A stretch of DNA of 64,000 bases from positions 166,187 through 230,186 of the forward strand of contig JBBHKE010001948.1 in NCBI GenBank assembly GCA_037447655.1, read 5' to 3'. The notes beneath the pieces were generated by a model. That model was not told the origin of the DNA. It was given only the letters and a program-made list of their open reading frames with translations, and ran no database searches. Each line of letters starts with the position of its first letter. The stretch's first letter is position 1. The position numbers and the translations under genes are program-made. This stretch comes from Zygnema cylindricum (taxonomy: Eukaryota > Streptophyta > Zygnematophyceae > Zygnematales > Zygnemataceae). Below are positions 15,581 through 27,672 of the stretch, piece by piece.

Positions 15581-18500
15581 ATGGCTCTCTCGCTGACACT
15601 CTCCGGCACTGCCGCGAGAAGTTTCCGGCTGTCTTCGTCAACATGCGTACGTGTTCCCGTACGTGCGAAGGCCACAACCGTTTTTCCCGCTTTCATGCCG
15701 CCAGAGGTGGAAAAATTAAAGAGCTCTGCAGCACGTGACATGGCTCAGAGAATGCAAAGGCTCTCAGTACAGGTCAGTCTTGCTTTAATTTAGGCACCAT
15801 ATATGTACAACTTGTTCTCTCCGTATTTTTTGTTTTTTTCCAAAATGGCTCACTCTGTACCAGCAGGTGTTACTATTGACTGAATACATGGAAAAAAATT
15901 TGAATGTGGCAAATTGGCAATGTCGCTTGCCTTTTTCTAGCAGAAATAGAAAATCCGAGCAACTTCAAATTTTTAATCATGGTTCAGAATTGCATGCACT
16001 TCCTCAATTACAGGAAGTGTTCACAATTTTTGGTCCAAACTTGTAGAGGATTTTCTAGCTTTAATCGTCGGAAACTGAGTCCTCAGCTGGAAAATTATTT
16101 CTCTCTTCGACACTCATTTGTGGAGTCATAAACATTCCAAGAAGCTTTCGATTTTAAAGTCCCAGCGCATCATGACAAAAAAATTGTTGATCTTTAGTTT
16201 TTCCCTGATAAATCTATTTTTGCATTTGCTTTTTTTTTTTATTCACACTTTGCGTGTGAATCCAGAGAATGCAGAGAAGGCGTTGACCAGATTATCCCTC
16301 TTGCAAGTTTTGTTCGTCCTTACACTTTTGCGCTCAAACAATGTCCCACTGTCATTTACAATTCTTTGGATAACCTTTATTGCAGTGAGTACAAATGCCT
16401 ATCAATTAAAATTCGGTCAATTAAAGGGTTATACATAAGAATAGTCCTTTCATGCTCTCGGGTTTGTTTATGTTTTGTTCTTTTTTGAATCACCGAAGCA
16501 TGAAGCTCCTAGAAATGGAAATGTTGTGTTCAACAATTCCCAGGCACCTATTGCCATATTTAAACTTGCTTTACATATTGGTATACATGGTGGGCCATTT
16601 CATATATATTCAAGAAAAATTGTCTGGAGATCAAAGGATGCATTTTGTAGCTCAAATTGTTCCATTCATGTGTTCATATTCTGTTTCAAGAAACAAGGTT
16701 TTAATGGCGATGGTTCTGTTTGTTACTATTTTGTTTTTTCTGGTAACCAACCTGTATGGAACAGGTATTTGAACCAGAAATTTCAGTTTAAAATATTTTT
16801 TAGTTGCAGGATGAATGAATTGAACGATAGAACCACTATTTCTTTTTACTACTTAAACTACTAACACTGAAGTATATTTTAGGCTTTACTGTATTTTATG
16901 GTCGAAACTCTACATGGTCTTACACTGAATGTACTTTTCGACGTATGGTAAGTGGATTTGCTAGATTATGTTGGAATGACCGTGATCATGTAAATTTTAA
17001 TGTTCTTTTTTATGTATGGACATATATCTCTTGTGATGTCTAACTTTAGTTAATGTGTGCTATGAAGGCAATAATTCTTCAATTGTTGAACTGTTTCAAA
17101 ACTAATTATTGAACAACCATTAAAAAATATTTAATAAGTTAACATATCTGGTTCTTACTGTATGAAGAATGATTATCGAGTAACTTCAAGGCCTTCAGAT
17201 TATGCTTAGTAGTGCATAATTCATTGCAGGACTTTGCTATGCCTATTCAATGCGGTGAGAACAAGCTGTACGACCTGCCACAGTAATTGTTGGCGTGGGA
17301 GCCAATGATTTAGCTGTCCTTTGCCTTTATAATAATGTTTGTCATTCATTGACTCATCCCATAGACTTCCACGCTTTTTGTATATTGACACCATGCTCAT
17401 ATTGTGTTTGACTTAAAATATCATGTTCTAATTCCTATAATGTGTTCGTGATGGGCAATGCCCACATGCAACTCTTTATTGTTTTCAGGATTTCTTTGCA
17501 CTGACTAATGTGTGTCTGACCGTCTATATTGTACAAGATTTGTGTCATATATGTGTCATTAGTTTGTAAAACATACAAAAAAAAACTAAAAGCAGAATGT
17601 GATTCAATGGCATCATGCAGACAGGTATCACAACAGATCCCATACCGACTGCCTGTGTAGTTCCCCCCAATGCTGGGAAAGAGGAGCTTCCAGTTTTATT
17701 GCTCCATGGCTTCGACAGGTACAATTTTTCTTCCAAGTAATTGGGAAGATTTAGTTGAGAATCATGCTGGATTCAATACTTATGGAATGGTCATGGCAGT
17801 TGTCATTATGTTGTTGTGATTAATGATGCTGCTCAATTTCAGTAGATTTTGTGAGAACTCCTTGCTGCAATTATGCACACAAACTTTTTGACATGATTAA
17901 CGTATGTTTTGTTTTTTTTTGTGTTGTGAACTCAGTTCCTGCCTTGAGTGGCGTAATCTATACCCTTTCTTGCCACCCATGGGGATAGAAGCTTGGGCTC
18001 TCGACATTTTGGGCTGGGGCTTTACTGATGCCCGTGAGTTCCTCAAGCTTCATATCCTATGAGGCAAGGATTAAGTGAGAAGAAAGAAAGTTGTCAAATT
18101 GAACCTCACAAGGGCATTTTAAGAGAGATTTTGCTTGACATGTTCCACTTTGGGAATTTCTTTGTTTTCAGAATTGGCCTCTGCGTCTGTCACTGTCGAA
18201 GCCAAGCGCGAACACATTTATGAGGTGAGAAAATTTACTATTTTTTCGAATCAATCTTTGAATAAATCGACCCTTCGTTTTGCATTTCCTCAGCCAAAAA
18301 AGTAGTAACAGACTAAAAGGCAGTAACAGACAAAGCGACAGTAACAAAAATAAACAGTCACAGACAAAAAATGGTAACAAAAGTGACAGCCAAAGAAAAC
18401 AGTCACAGACAAAAAATGGTACGAAACAAAAATCAGTAACTGACAAAAAAAATAGTATCCGACCAAAAGACGGCAATAGACTAAAAGGATAGTAGCGGAC

Positions 18501-21500
18501 GAAAAAGCAGTAACAGACAAAAACACCGTAGCAAACAAAAAATAGCAACAGACAAAAAAGACAGTAACAGACCAAAAATCTATTTGTCGCTGGAACGATT
18601 TTTGAATGCGCGGTAAGAGGTCAAAAACGCGATTCTTTGCAGTTTTGGAAAGCGCATATTTCCCGACCAATGGTAGTGGTCGGTCCCAGTCTTGGGGGAG
18701 CTGCAGCAATCGACTTTGCCCTGGCTCATCCCGATGCAGTGAGTTTACACAATCCACTCAATAATTGCTTTTGTTTTTTGTAAGAAGATGTGTTGAATTT
18801 ACTTAGCCTGTTCCATGTCGCTTCTGTTTTTTTTAACCTGTCCACTATGAGGACAATTTCTGAGACCCATTTTGTTTCTGTGAAGGTTTTGGAAGTAAGA
18901 GAATTGTTGATAAAATTTTTGAAGTGAAAGAATGTCCCGCAGTATGGTGTTGAGGACATGTTCTTGTGACGTGATTTTCGAACTGAGTGGGTTACGATAC
19001 ATGTTACAGTGCAGTTTTTTTTTTTTTTTTTTTGTATGTACTTGCATACATATATAACTATGCTTTTACTGGATGGAGGCATATGTATGTATATATAATG
19101 TATGCAAATACATATGTATATCTTTATATGTGCATATGTATATGCATATTTATCTGGCTATGGTTTTATCGGATGGAGGCGGGCAGGTGGCAAAACTGGT
19201 GCTGATCGATGCTCAAGGCTTTGCAGAAGGACTCGGGCCGATGGGCTCTCTCCCTCGCGCTCTCGCTTACGCTGGGGTGGGTGATAATCTGTCTTTATTT
19301 TATTTTTTGTTTTTTGTGTTTTTATTTTTTTTATTTACGAAGTCGAACACATTATTTGGTTCCGTGTCTTATCTAACTTAATCGTCAGCCTTGAAAGGGA
19401 AAAAAAAATTACAGTTAAGAGAAAACAAAACTTATATCTGAAGCCGTTCAGTTCCTTCACTTTTTTTTTCATTTTGTTCTTTGTTTCTGCATTGGGTAGA
19501 TTTTGGAATAACTTTTTTGGCCGATTGTATGAATTTGAATACTTGGATTTTGAAAATTGGGAAGGGCCCGACAGGTGGCGGTTTTGAAGAGCACCATGTT
19601 GAGAACATATGCAAATACTCTCGCTTTTTATGATACCCAATTTGCTACAGAGGATAACATGAGGGTATGTGACAAACTAACAAGAGGATTTTTTTGTAAA
19701 AACTGAAACCGAAACTGGGTATGTGACGATCTCACAAAACATTGTAAAAACTGAAACTGGAACTATTTCCTTCTCGCTTTTTTTTGTGTCCTGAATTTTA
19801 TGTGAAGTTTGAAATCGTGGTTTTGCACTCAAATATTGCGCAGAATGGTGTCAACACTTTTAACTTCTTAAATTTGGAGGGAGGGAGGGAGGGAGGGAGG
19901 GAGGGAGGGAGGGGGGGAGGGAGGGAGGGAGGGAGGGAGGGGGGGAGGGAGGGAGGGAGGGAGGGAGGGAGGGAGGGAGGGAGGGAGGGAGGGAGGGAGG
20001 GAGGGAGGGAGGGAGGGAGGGAGGGAGGGAGGGAGGGAGGGAGGGAGGGAGGGAGGGAGGGAGGGAGGGAGGGAGGGAGGGAGGGAGGGAGGGAGGGAGG
20101 GAGGGAGGGAGGGAGGGAGGGAGGGAGGGAGGGAGGGAGGGAGGGAGGGAGGGAGGGAGGGAGGGAGGGAGGGAGGGAGGGAGGGAGGGAGGGAGGGAGG
20201 GAGGGAGGGAGGGAGGGAGGGAGGGAGGGAGGGAGGGAGGGAGGGAGGGAGGGAGGGAGGGAGGGAGGGAGGGAGGGAGGGAGGGAGGGAGGGAGGGAGG
20301 GAGGGAGGGAGGGAGGGAGGGAGGGAGGGAGGGAGGGAGGGAGGGAGGGAGGGAGGGAGGGAGGGAGGGAGGGAGGGAGGGAGGGAGGGAGGGAGGGAGG
20401 GAGGGAGGGAGGGAGGGAGGGAGGGAGGGAGGGAGGGAGGGAGGGAGGGAGGGAGGGAGGGAGGGAGGGAGGGAGGGAGGGAGGGAGGGAGGGAGGGAGG
20501 GAGGGAGGGAGGGAGGGAGGGAGGGAGGGAGGGAGGGAGGGAGGGAGGGAGGGAGGGAGGGAGGGAGGGAGGGAGGGAGGGAGGGAGGGAGGGAGGGAGG
20601 GAGGGAGGGAGGGAGGGAGGGAGGGAGGGAGGGAGGGAGGGAGGGAGGGAGGGAGGGAGGGAGGGAGGGAGGGAGGGAGGGAGGGAGGGAGGGAGGGAGG
20701 GAGGGAGGGAGGGAGGGAGGGAGGGAGGGAGGGAGGGAGGGAGGGAGGGAGGGAGGGAGGGAGGGAGGGAGGGAGGGAGGGAGGGAGGGAGGGAGGGAGG
20801 GAGGGAGGGAGGGAGGGAGGGAGGGAGGGAGGGAGGGAGGGAGGGAGGGAGGGAGGGAGGGAGGGAGGGAGGGAGGGAGGGAGGGAGGGAGGGAGGGAGG
20901 GAGGGAGGGAGGGAGGGAGGGAGGGAGGGAGGGAGGGAGGGAGGGAGGGAGGGAGGGAGGGAGGGAGGGAGGGAGGGAGGGAGGGAGGGAGGGAGGGAGG
21001 GAGGGAGGGAGGGAGGGAGGGAGGGAGGGAGGGAGGGAGGGAGGGAGGGAGGGAGGGAGGGAGGGAGGGAGGGAGGGAGGGAGGGAGGGAGGGAGGGAGG
21101 GAGGGAGGGAGGGAGGGAGGGAGGGAGGGAGGGAGGGAGGGAGGGAGGGAGGGAGGGAGGGAGGGAGGGAGGGAGGGAGGGAGGGAGGGAGGGAGGGAGG
21201 GAGGGAGGGAGGGAGGGAGGGAGGGAGGGAGGGAGGGAGGGAGGGAGGGAGGGAGGGAGGGAGGGAGGGAGGGAGGGAGGGAGGGAGGGAGGGAGGGAGG
21301 GAGGGAGGGAGGGAGGGAGGGAGGGAGGGAGGGAGGGAGGGAGGGAGGGAGGGAGGGAGAGGGACAAAAATGACGAGGAAAATAGAAAAAAACTCGTCTC
21401 TGATGTAGAAGTGGTTTCTTAGTGAAAAACAGGTTGGACGTCTTCATACGTTAATGCCGGCATGGGAGGATTCCATGGTTTCATTTATGAGAAGTGGTGG

Positions 21501-23287
21501 CTATAATGTAGCAGACAGAATTAAGGAGGTGAGGCTATTCATAAAACATGACCTCAGATGATTTACCATCGTGCTTTCTTAATAAATTCATATAATATTA
21601 TAACTAAAACAACAACCGTAACTATTACCATAACCATAACTGTAACTAAAACTAAATTTATAATTATTCTATAACTATAACTAGAACTATAACTATAACT
21701 AACCATCTATATGCTACTTGAATTCTCCTGGGTTTCTTTCAATAAAACCATTTTTAATTCCGATGTAAATTTATCCTTTTCTCGCCATTTGAGCTTCTTG
21801 TAAACCTTCTGCAGTTTTTCTCTTTCTTTCAGGAATACCCTTTCATTTTGGAGATCTTACATGAAGCCGTTTAGGAATTTGTTCATCTAGAAGCTTTTTA
21901 TACCCAAGGAAATTTGAGTTTCATCTAGAAGGTTTTTTGTACCTGAGAAGATCAACTTGAAAGGCAGAGAATGCTTGTTTGTCAGAAATGAAGTCAATAA
22001 GGGATGTGTTTTTTATGTATGGCGTAGTTTGTGTGGTTTGCAGGTGAAACAGGACGTTCTTCTTATTTGGGGAGAGGAGGATAAAATATTAGACAGAGCA
22101 TTTGCTGAGGTAAAGCTACTGGTGTCTTGTTTATAGGCAATTTAAGTGGTGAAGGCAGATAAAATAGGAGAGACTTCCTGCCCGTTGCTATCAGTGCTAA
22201 AAAAAAATCGGGCGGTAAAGTTCATTATCTCATTATACATTTGCCCAATTTTCATTTGTGACATCATGATAGGAATGTGAGACTGTTACCTTAAGATTGC
22301 TGCCCTTCAAAAAAAAAAAAATCCAAAGGTTTGAAAATCGAGTTAAAAACGTTTTAGTTCTTGAGAAATGTTTAACAGTAATGTTGATAGGCAGATGTAT
22401 TAAAACAACACTGCCCATCGCTGTTAGTGTCAATAACACGCAATCAATTATGGGTTTTTTGATTAAAAATTACAAAATAATGTTAATAACAAAAGGATTA
22501 GAATACAATCAGCCTCGTCACCTTAACAAAAATTAGTGTTGTTGGGACAATTCCTCTTTTATATTTATTATTCCTTTAAAACAATTGTGAAGGGCAATGG
22601 GGTTTGGACAGCGAGATAGTCCTCCTTGAAAAAACGTTTCCAATTGTTTTTGCACATTTGAACTATGGTCTATGCAGTAAAACTGTTTATGCAAAAATAG
22701 ACGAGGAGAGTTTTGGGAGGTTTGTATGAACTGCAAGAACTTAGTTTCTCAGAAGTGAGGTTAGAGTATATCACACCGTAAATCGCTGTAGCGTTAAGAA
22801 ATATATAGCATGGGGTTTATCTTAGTTTTAGTGTTATTAATTTTAATTCAGGTTTAAGTGGGGTGGACGATTTTGGACTGGTTGCCAAATAACGTTACGA
22901 AGAAAACAATTAGTAGTATTATCTCTATTTTATCTCTGAGGGCCAAAAGTAACCAACACCAAATAAGTGTTATAAACGCTGGTAAGGAACATTCTCAGTG
23001 TAGTTTCTTTTTGTGCGATTTTGATAGCAGGAATGGGAATATAAGACTAGAGTAATTGAGTTTCTTGGTCAATTTTTGTGCGAGGTCTGAAAATCACACA
23101 AAATTGCGATGTTTCTTGTCCTTTTTTGATGGTGGGCGTGGGAGTGTTTGGATGGCAGAGATTTGCTGCGGAGCTTCCAAGTGTGCAACTCGAGTGGATC
23201 AATGATTGTGGACATCTTCCTCACGTGGAAAAGCCCCAGGCTGTGGCAGATCTCATGAGGGAATTTATTAGCAACGGAAGTTTATAG
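15581..23287 (+). CDS. plastid alpha/beta hydrolase
   Basis: Ten exons: 15581-15772, 17621-17718, 17936-18033, 18172-18224, 18643-18738, 19187-19276, 19575-19664, 21433-21528, 22044-22109, 23159-23287; 335 residues, all phases consistent. The first about 35 residues (MALSLTLSGTAARSFRLSSS) are Ser/Ala/Arg-rich and lack acids, like a chloroplast transit peptide. MPPEVEKLK then leads into the fold. Oxyanion motif HGFDS at 93-97, nucleophile elbow GPSLGG with Ser163, acid Asp284 in GEEDKIL, His312 in DCGHLPHVEKP: the triad is complete. Sequence such as DILGWGFTD, LVLIDAQGFAEG and LRTYANTLAFYD matches a plant plastid hydrolase family whose substrate I do not know. An in-frame ATG at 15380 would add 67 residues but lies in a transposon target duplication, so 15581 is preferred. 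Confidence 0.9.
18295..18580. repeat. degenerate tandem repeat in hydrolase intron 4
   Basis: About 15 units of roughly 18 bp, with consensus near CAGTAACAGACAAAAAA. Confidence 0.85.
19655..19770 (+). repeat. 54-bp direct repeat duplicating the exon 7 donor
   Basis: The real donor G|GTATGTGAC at 19665 is repeated at 19719 (G|GTATGTGAC), each followed by a TTGTAAAAACTGAAAC block. The two copies are adjacent and diverged by a few bases. Confidence 0.85.
19876..21364. repeat. (GGGA)n array of about 1.49 kb in hydrolase intron 7
   Basis: About 370 copies of GGGA, essentially perfect except for two extra-G interruptions near 19912 and 19940. It fills most of intron 7 (19665-21432), with the G-rich strand being the sense strand. 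The repeat has no stop codons in any frame, which explains the long Gly/Arg/Glu and Pro/Ser open frames over it; these are not genes. Confidence 0.97.
21595..21710. repeat. TAACTA/ACTATA hexamer-like repeat in hydrolase intron 8
   Basis: Imperfect run of TAACTATAACTA-type units. Confidence 0.8.
22180..22990. mobile_element. MITE-end fragments in hydrolase intron 9
   Basis: Diverged copies of the MITE terminus occur near 22183 (CCCGTTGCTATCAGTG), 22410 (CACTGCCCATCGCTGTTAG) and 22772 (CACACCGTAAATCGCTG). No matching right ends were identified, so these are relics. Confidence 0.35.
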
Positions 23288-24090
23288 ATCCTCGGTAAAG
23301 TATGGAGGAGCAAAGAATTCTTTTAGTTCCAAGAAAAATTATGTAGTTCTTGGTAAATTGAAATTGCGCTCAAGTTTGAGATTAACATAGTCTGGCTTTT
23401 TATGATATAACCAATGGCGCGACAGCACAAAATCAAAGCTGTTGTGTCACACGGATTTGTGTTATTGTTTTTTTTAGGTAGAGGAAGCTTCCGTCCATGG
23501 TCCTGAAAGTGATGATGATTTGTATTGTCCGTAATTGTCGTGGAGAGTAGTTATTTTTTTTGCTCGAGGTTGCACCCGGCATTATTTAGCCATATTGGCA
23601 GGTAGCAGTTAGTAACTTTCTGTAGGGTTTTAGTGCCACTGTTCGATTGGGAATCTTACTCTTTCGAAGCATAGGAGTGGGGTTGTTGCGGGCGAGGGAG
23701 AGGGAGATCGATCGGGAAGCAGACTATTGTTTATCCACGCATGTGAGGAAGGATGGAGTGTTACAATACTGCAACTGGTAGATAACATGAAAGTGAGTAC
23801 TTATGTTGGTTTTCTTCCATGTTGGACAGTCGCTTAATGTTTGTTTTATAAATAAAAAAGTATAAACGGTCTGTTTCTGGTTTTGTTGAACTGAAACGAT
23901 ATCGATACAAGGCAAAAGGAATGGAGTCAAGGCCCCCACCAGTCCAGTTCCTCCCTAGAAATTTGAATGGTGGAGGCTTTTGTTTTTTTGTTGAAACGAG
24001 TACAAGTGAAAGAGGATTATGAAGCACGTGAAAACTGATACAAATAGGTGCTTGCGGTTTGGGTGTCCCTTGGGTTGTAGGAGATGTATT
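23288..24090. other. 3' flank of hydrolase, nothing recognised
   Basis: No coding or transposon signal recognised. A short GA tract (GGGAGAGGGAGA) lies at about 23697. Confidence 0.5.
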
Positions 24091-24094
24091 TTTT

Positions 24095-24440
24095 AGTGTT
24101 GTGTATCAGCAAGAAATTTATCGCAATAAACCGATAGTTATCGAACGGCCAGGGGTCCAGATATATCGCTCCGAGACCAACAAATTCCTTATCGACGATA
24201 AGTGGAAAAAATATAGTACACTATATAATAGTACTTTATAATATATTGTATTATTTTTTTATTATATATAGCGTGGCATGTCACGTGTAACAAACTGTTC
24301 CGTAATCTGTGTAAGGGAATAACCGTACGGTAAAAACCGAACAATTATTGCTGATAGTTAACGGTACTGGTGTTATCGCGATAAAAAATCGATATTATCG
24401 GTCTTTAATCGGCGATAACACTGGTGTCGATATATGGTGC
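24095..24440. mobile_element. diverged relative of the GTGTTGGGTATCG element
   Basis: Begins GTGTTGTGTATCAGC and contains ATATATCGCTCCGAGACCAACA, clustered ATCGATA-type motifs and an A/T-rich core, resembling the arms at 6031-7731. Ends are too diverged to define. Confidence 0.45.
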
Positions 24441-24474
24441 AGCCAAAAAAAAAGTACATATCAATTATTGGCGC

Positions 24475-25235
24475 AGGAGCAAGAGGGTGGGGGGAAACGG
24501 GAAGAGGAGGGGAGGAAGAGGGAAAGGCAAAAGGATTAGGAGAGGGGAGGGGGGGGGGGGGGGGGGGAAAGGGATGCCGCGTAGGGGGGCGGGGGAGGCA
24601 GAGAGGCAGAGGGATGGGAGGGGGGAGGGGGGGGGGGGGAGGGGAAGAGAGGAAGGGAGAGGGAGAGAGAGAGAGGGAGGGGGGGGGGAAGAGGGACAGG
24701 AAGAGGGAGAGAAGGGGGGGAGGGAGAGAGAGGAGGGAGAGGAAGAGGGAGAGGGTGAGAAAGAGAGAGAGGGGGGATGAGGAGAGGGGGGAGAGGAAGG
24801 GGGGCCTGGATAGGTAGAGTAAGAGAGAGGGAGAGGGTGTGCGGGGGGAGAGGGAGAAGGAGAGGGAGAGGGAGAGGGAGAGGGAGAGGGAGGGGAGAGG
24901 GAGAGGGAGAGGAGAGGGAGAGGGAGAGGGGGAGAGGGAGAGGGAGAGGAGAGGGAGAGGGAGAGGGGGAGGGGAAGAGAGCCGGAGAGAAAAAGGGAGA
25001 GGGAGAAGGAGAGGGAGAGGAGGGAGGGAGAGGGAGAGGAGGGAGAGGGAGAGAAGGGGAGAGGGAGAGGGAGAGGGGAGGAAGAGGAGACGGGGACGGA
25101 AAGGGAGCGAGTGCGAAGACACAAGGGAGAGGGGGCGCGTGTTAGCAAGGGAGAGGGAGAGAGGAAAAGGGAAAGGGAAAAGGGCAAGGGATAGAGGAAA
25201 AGGGAAAGGGAAAAAAGAGGGAGAGAGGCAAACAT
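24475..25235. repeat. G/A-rich satellite-like tract
   Basis: About 760 bp of nearly pure purine on the plus strand, mixing GGGGGG runs, GGGAGA hexamers and AGGGAA units. It lies between genes. The long Ser/Pro and Arg/Gly/Glu frames over it are composition artefacts. Confidence 0.95.
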
Positions 25236-25483
25236 AATGAACAACAATCTATTTAGTTGTTAACTTTCAAAGTTGCTCAAAGTTTCACCTAATACATTTT
25301 CATTCATATTTCAAATTATAAATTTTCTTTTCACTCAAAGCTCAAATTATAAGTGTGGAGTCCTACTTCTATTGAATGAGTCTTTGTCTATGGCCATGCC
25401 GGTCAATCAAAAGCATGTAATGTACAAAACATTTTAACAAACAAAAGCTGCAGTGTTTGCTACGGCTAATCCCAACAAATAGT

Positions 25484-25550
25484 TCCCTGACGAATTTCTA
25501 GTCTTATAAAGCAATTCGTTGTCAATGAAGAATATTTCGAAAGAATCTTC
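25484..25550. repeat. possible LTR remnant of the minus-strand copia
   Basis: GACGAATTTCTAGTC and TATAAAGCAATTCGTTGTC here resemble GACGAATTTACAG and AATAAAGTAATTCGCTGTC at 31873-31918. If these are the two LTRs of one element they would bracket the whole copia cluster. Similarity is short. Confidence 0.3.
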
Positions 25551-27545
25551 GACTTTATTCTAGCTTTCATGATGCTTTGATAAAAATGTCTGCTATAATT
25601 TTCTCGTCTTCTAAGTAAAGGAGTTTGACTTTAAAAACACTTTCAGTCACAAAGTGAAACCTAATGCCCTTCTTCTTGCTTTTTAAGTATTGGCAAGAAT
25701 CGGCGAGCACTAAGATTGCTGCTTGATTATCACACCACACAATTTGAGTTCACTCCTACATAAATCCTAGGTCCTATAAGAATGCTTTAGTTGTTTTTAA
25801 CCCAAAGTAGTTTCTTGATGGCTACAGGAGCAACCATATATATTGCCACTTTGTTAATTGGAATGTCACCTTCTGAGTTTACTACAGCACATTCCTAATC
25901 CTATTTGCAAGTCATATCTGCTTGTAGACATCCTGTTAGGGACATCTCCGTATGTGGCATCACTCTAGATACTAATTTTAACCTCGTCTCCTTGTAATGT
26001 GAGCCACATGCTTGTCTAATTCCGGCTATCTCTTTTTGCTACTTCCCAATCTTGTCTTCGAGTTCTGCAAGCTCCTGCTCAGTATTCTAATAGTAGCGCC
26101 TCTTTTTTGGTTTGGTACAGTTCATAAAGTATATTAAGCTTCCCACCGCCTATCTATAAGGAATCCCAAATATAAACTCTTGCTCCCGTGAATCTAAATT
26201 GTCATCAAGTATTATTCTATACATTCTTTGCATTTTACCTTTTGTCTAAATTCCATATGTGAAGCACTTCTTTTGACATCTGTCATACCGAACCTTTTAG
26301 CATACTTCCAATGGCCTCTTTTTGGTTAATTTTCCTTTGTTTTCTATCTCGTTTTACCTGAATTCCTAAAATGTAATCAGACTCCCCTAAGTCTTGCATC
26401 ACAAATTCTGAATTCAAGGCGCCTTTAACTCTATCTACTCCAGACGACAACAAAAATTACATCTTCTTTGTTACCAACATTCATTATATAAATCGAGTGA
26501 TCTGAGTTGATTCTGGTAAAAACCTAACCTTGATAAAAACTTGTCTAAATATTTAGGCTCCATGCTTAGGAGCTTGTTTTCAGTCCGTACACTGATTTTA
26601 ACAGCCTACACACTAAGTGTTTTCTTCCAGCCTCCTCATACATTTCGATTTGTTTCATATGGATAACTTCATGCAATTCTCCACGTAGGAAAGCATTTTT
26701 CACATCCAACTGGTGTATTTCTATATCCACAGGATGCTAAGGTTAGAACAATTTTGACTGAGGACATCTCACTACTGGTGAAAATGTTTGGTCAAAGTCT
26801 ATTCCTTCCATTTGATTGAATCCCTTTCCTACCAATCTAATTTTATACCTCTCTACGGCATTATCGGGGTTGAGTTTTACCTTGAACACCCAGTTACTTC
26901 CGATTGCTTTTCTATCTGGGGCAGCTCAACCAAATTCCACGTCTGCGCCTCCATTATAGAATTATAGATTTCATTTCATCATTCACAGACGATATCCAGT
27001 CCTACGTTTTTGGAGCCATAAAGCTTTTTGAATGGATAGTAGTTCTCCTCTATTGGCAGAGAGAGCGAGACGTTTTCAACTCCAATTTGGAACTCATCCA
27101 CCGTCCTCTAGGAAAAGATGAGGCAGGGATAGTAGGCATGGTCCTTCCTCTCAAACTGCAGGCTGTGTTCCTCCAATGGTTGTTGCTGTTGGACCTTTTT
27201 CCAAACTATGTCTCGTAGTGAGAGAATCTCTGGTAAAAGGGACTGATTCCCTCTTACTAGGGACTGATTCTCTCTTACATCAGAACATATTCAGTAACTC
27301 CCTAATCCATTTTGTCAGCTGGTAAACTGAACACATCAGTTGACTTTCCCTCATCTTCAACAAGTATATTTTTAGCAACGTTGTTCTTGACAGTTATATA
27401 TACCCTATACCTTTTTGACTAATCGTCATAACCTACCAGGATACTCGGACGTACCTTTTGGTTCTATTTCCGACTTTTGTGGAACATTATATAAAACAAA
27501 GACTTGCTTCCCAAAGACTATGAAACGACTCACATCTGGTTTTCT
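25550..27545 (-). mobile_element. Ty1/copia retrotransposon pol relic (integrase end, RT, RNase H)
   Basis: Translation of the minus strand with stops and frameshifts gives, in order from 27545 leftward: end of integrase (ERKPDVSRFIVFG), reverse transcriptase (GIDFDQTFSPVV, DVKNAFLRGELHEVIHMKQ, KSVYGLKTS) and RNase H (SDATYGDV, VVWCDNQAAILVLADS). The order is the copia one. Many stops make it a pseudogene. It may belong with the gag-like fragment at 31580-31740 on the same strand, with the plus-strand copies inserted between. Confidence 0.85.
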
Positions 27546-27555
27546 TTCAGTCCAC

Positions 27556-27626
27556 ATCTGTGCCTGTGTGCCTGTGTGCCTGTGTGCCTGTGTGCCTGTG
27601 TGCCTGTGTGCCTGCGTGCCTGTGTG

Positions 27627-27671
<45 letters not shown>
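27556..27671. repeat. (CCTGTGTG)n then (TG)n microsatellite between two copia relics
   Basis: About eight CCTGTGTG-type units followed by about 20 TG dinucleotides. It sits exactly between the minus-strand and plus-strand copia fragments. Confidence 0.95.

Positions 27672-27672
<1 letters not shown>

Noticed and set aside
19784-21447. Very long open frames with Gly-Arg-Glu-Gly or Ser-Leu-Pro-Pro repeats
   Set aside because: They are translations of the GGGA array, which has no stop in any frame; the segment is intron 7 of the hydrolase.
24373-25247. Ser/Pro/Leu-rich and Arg/Gly/Glu-rich open frames
   Set aside because: Composition artefact of the purine-rich tract; overlapping frames on both strands are all open.
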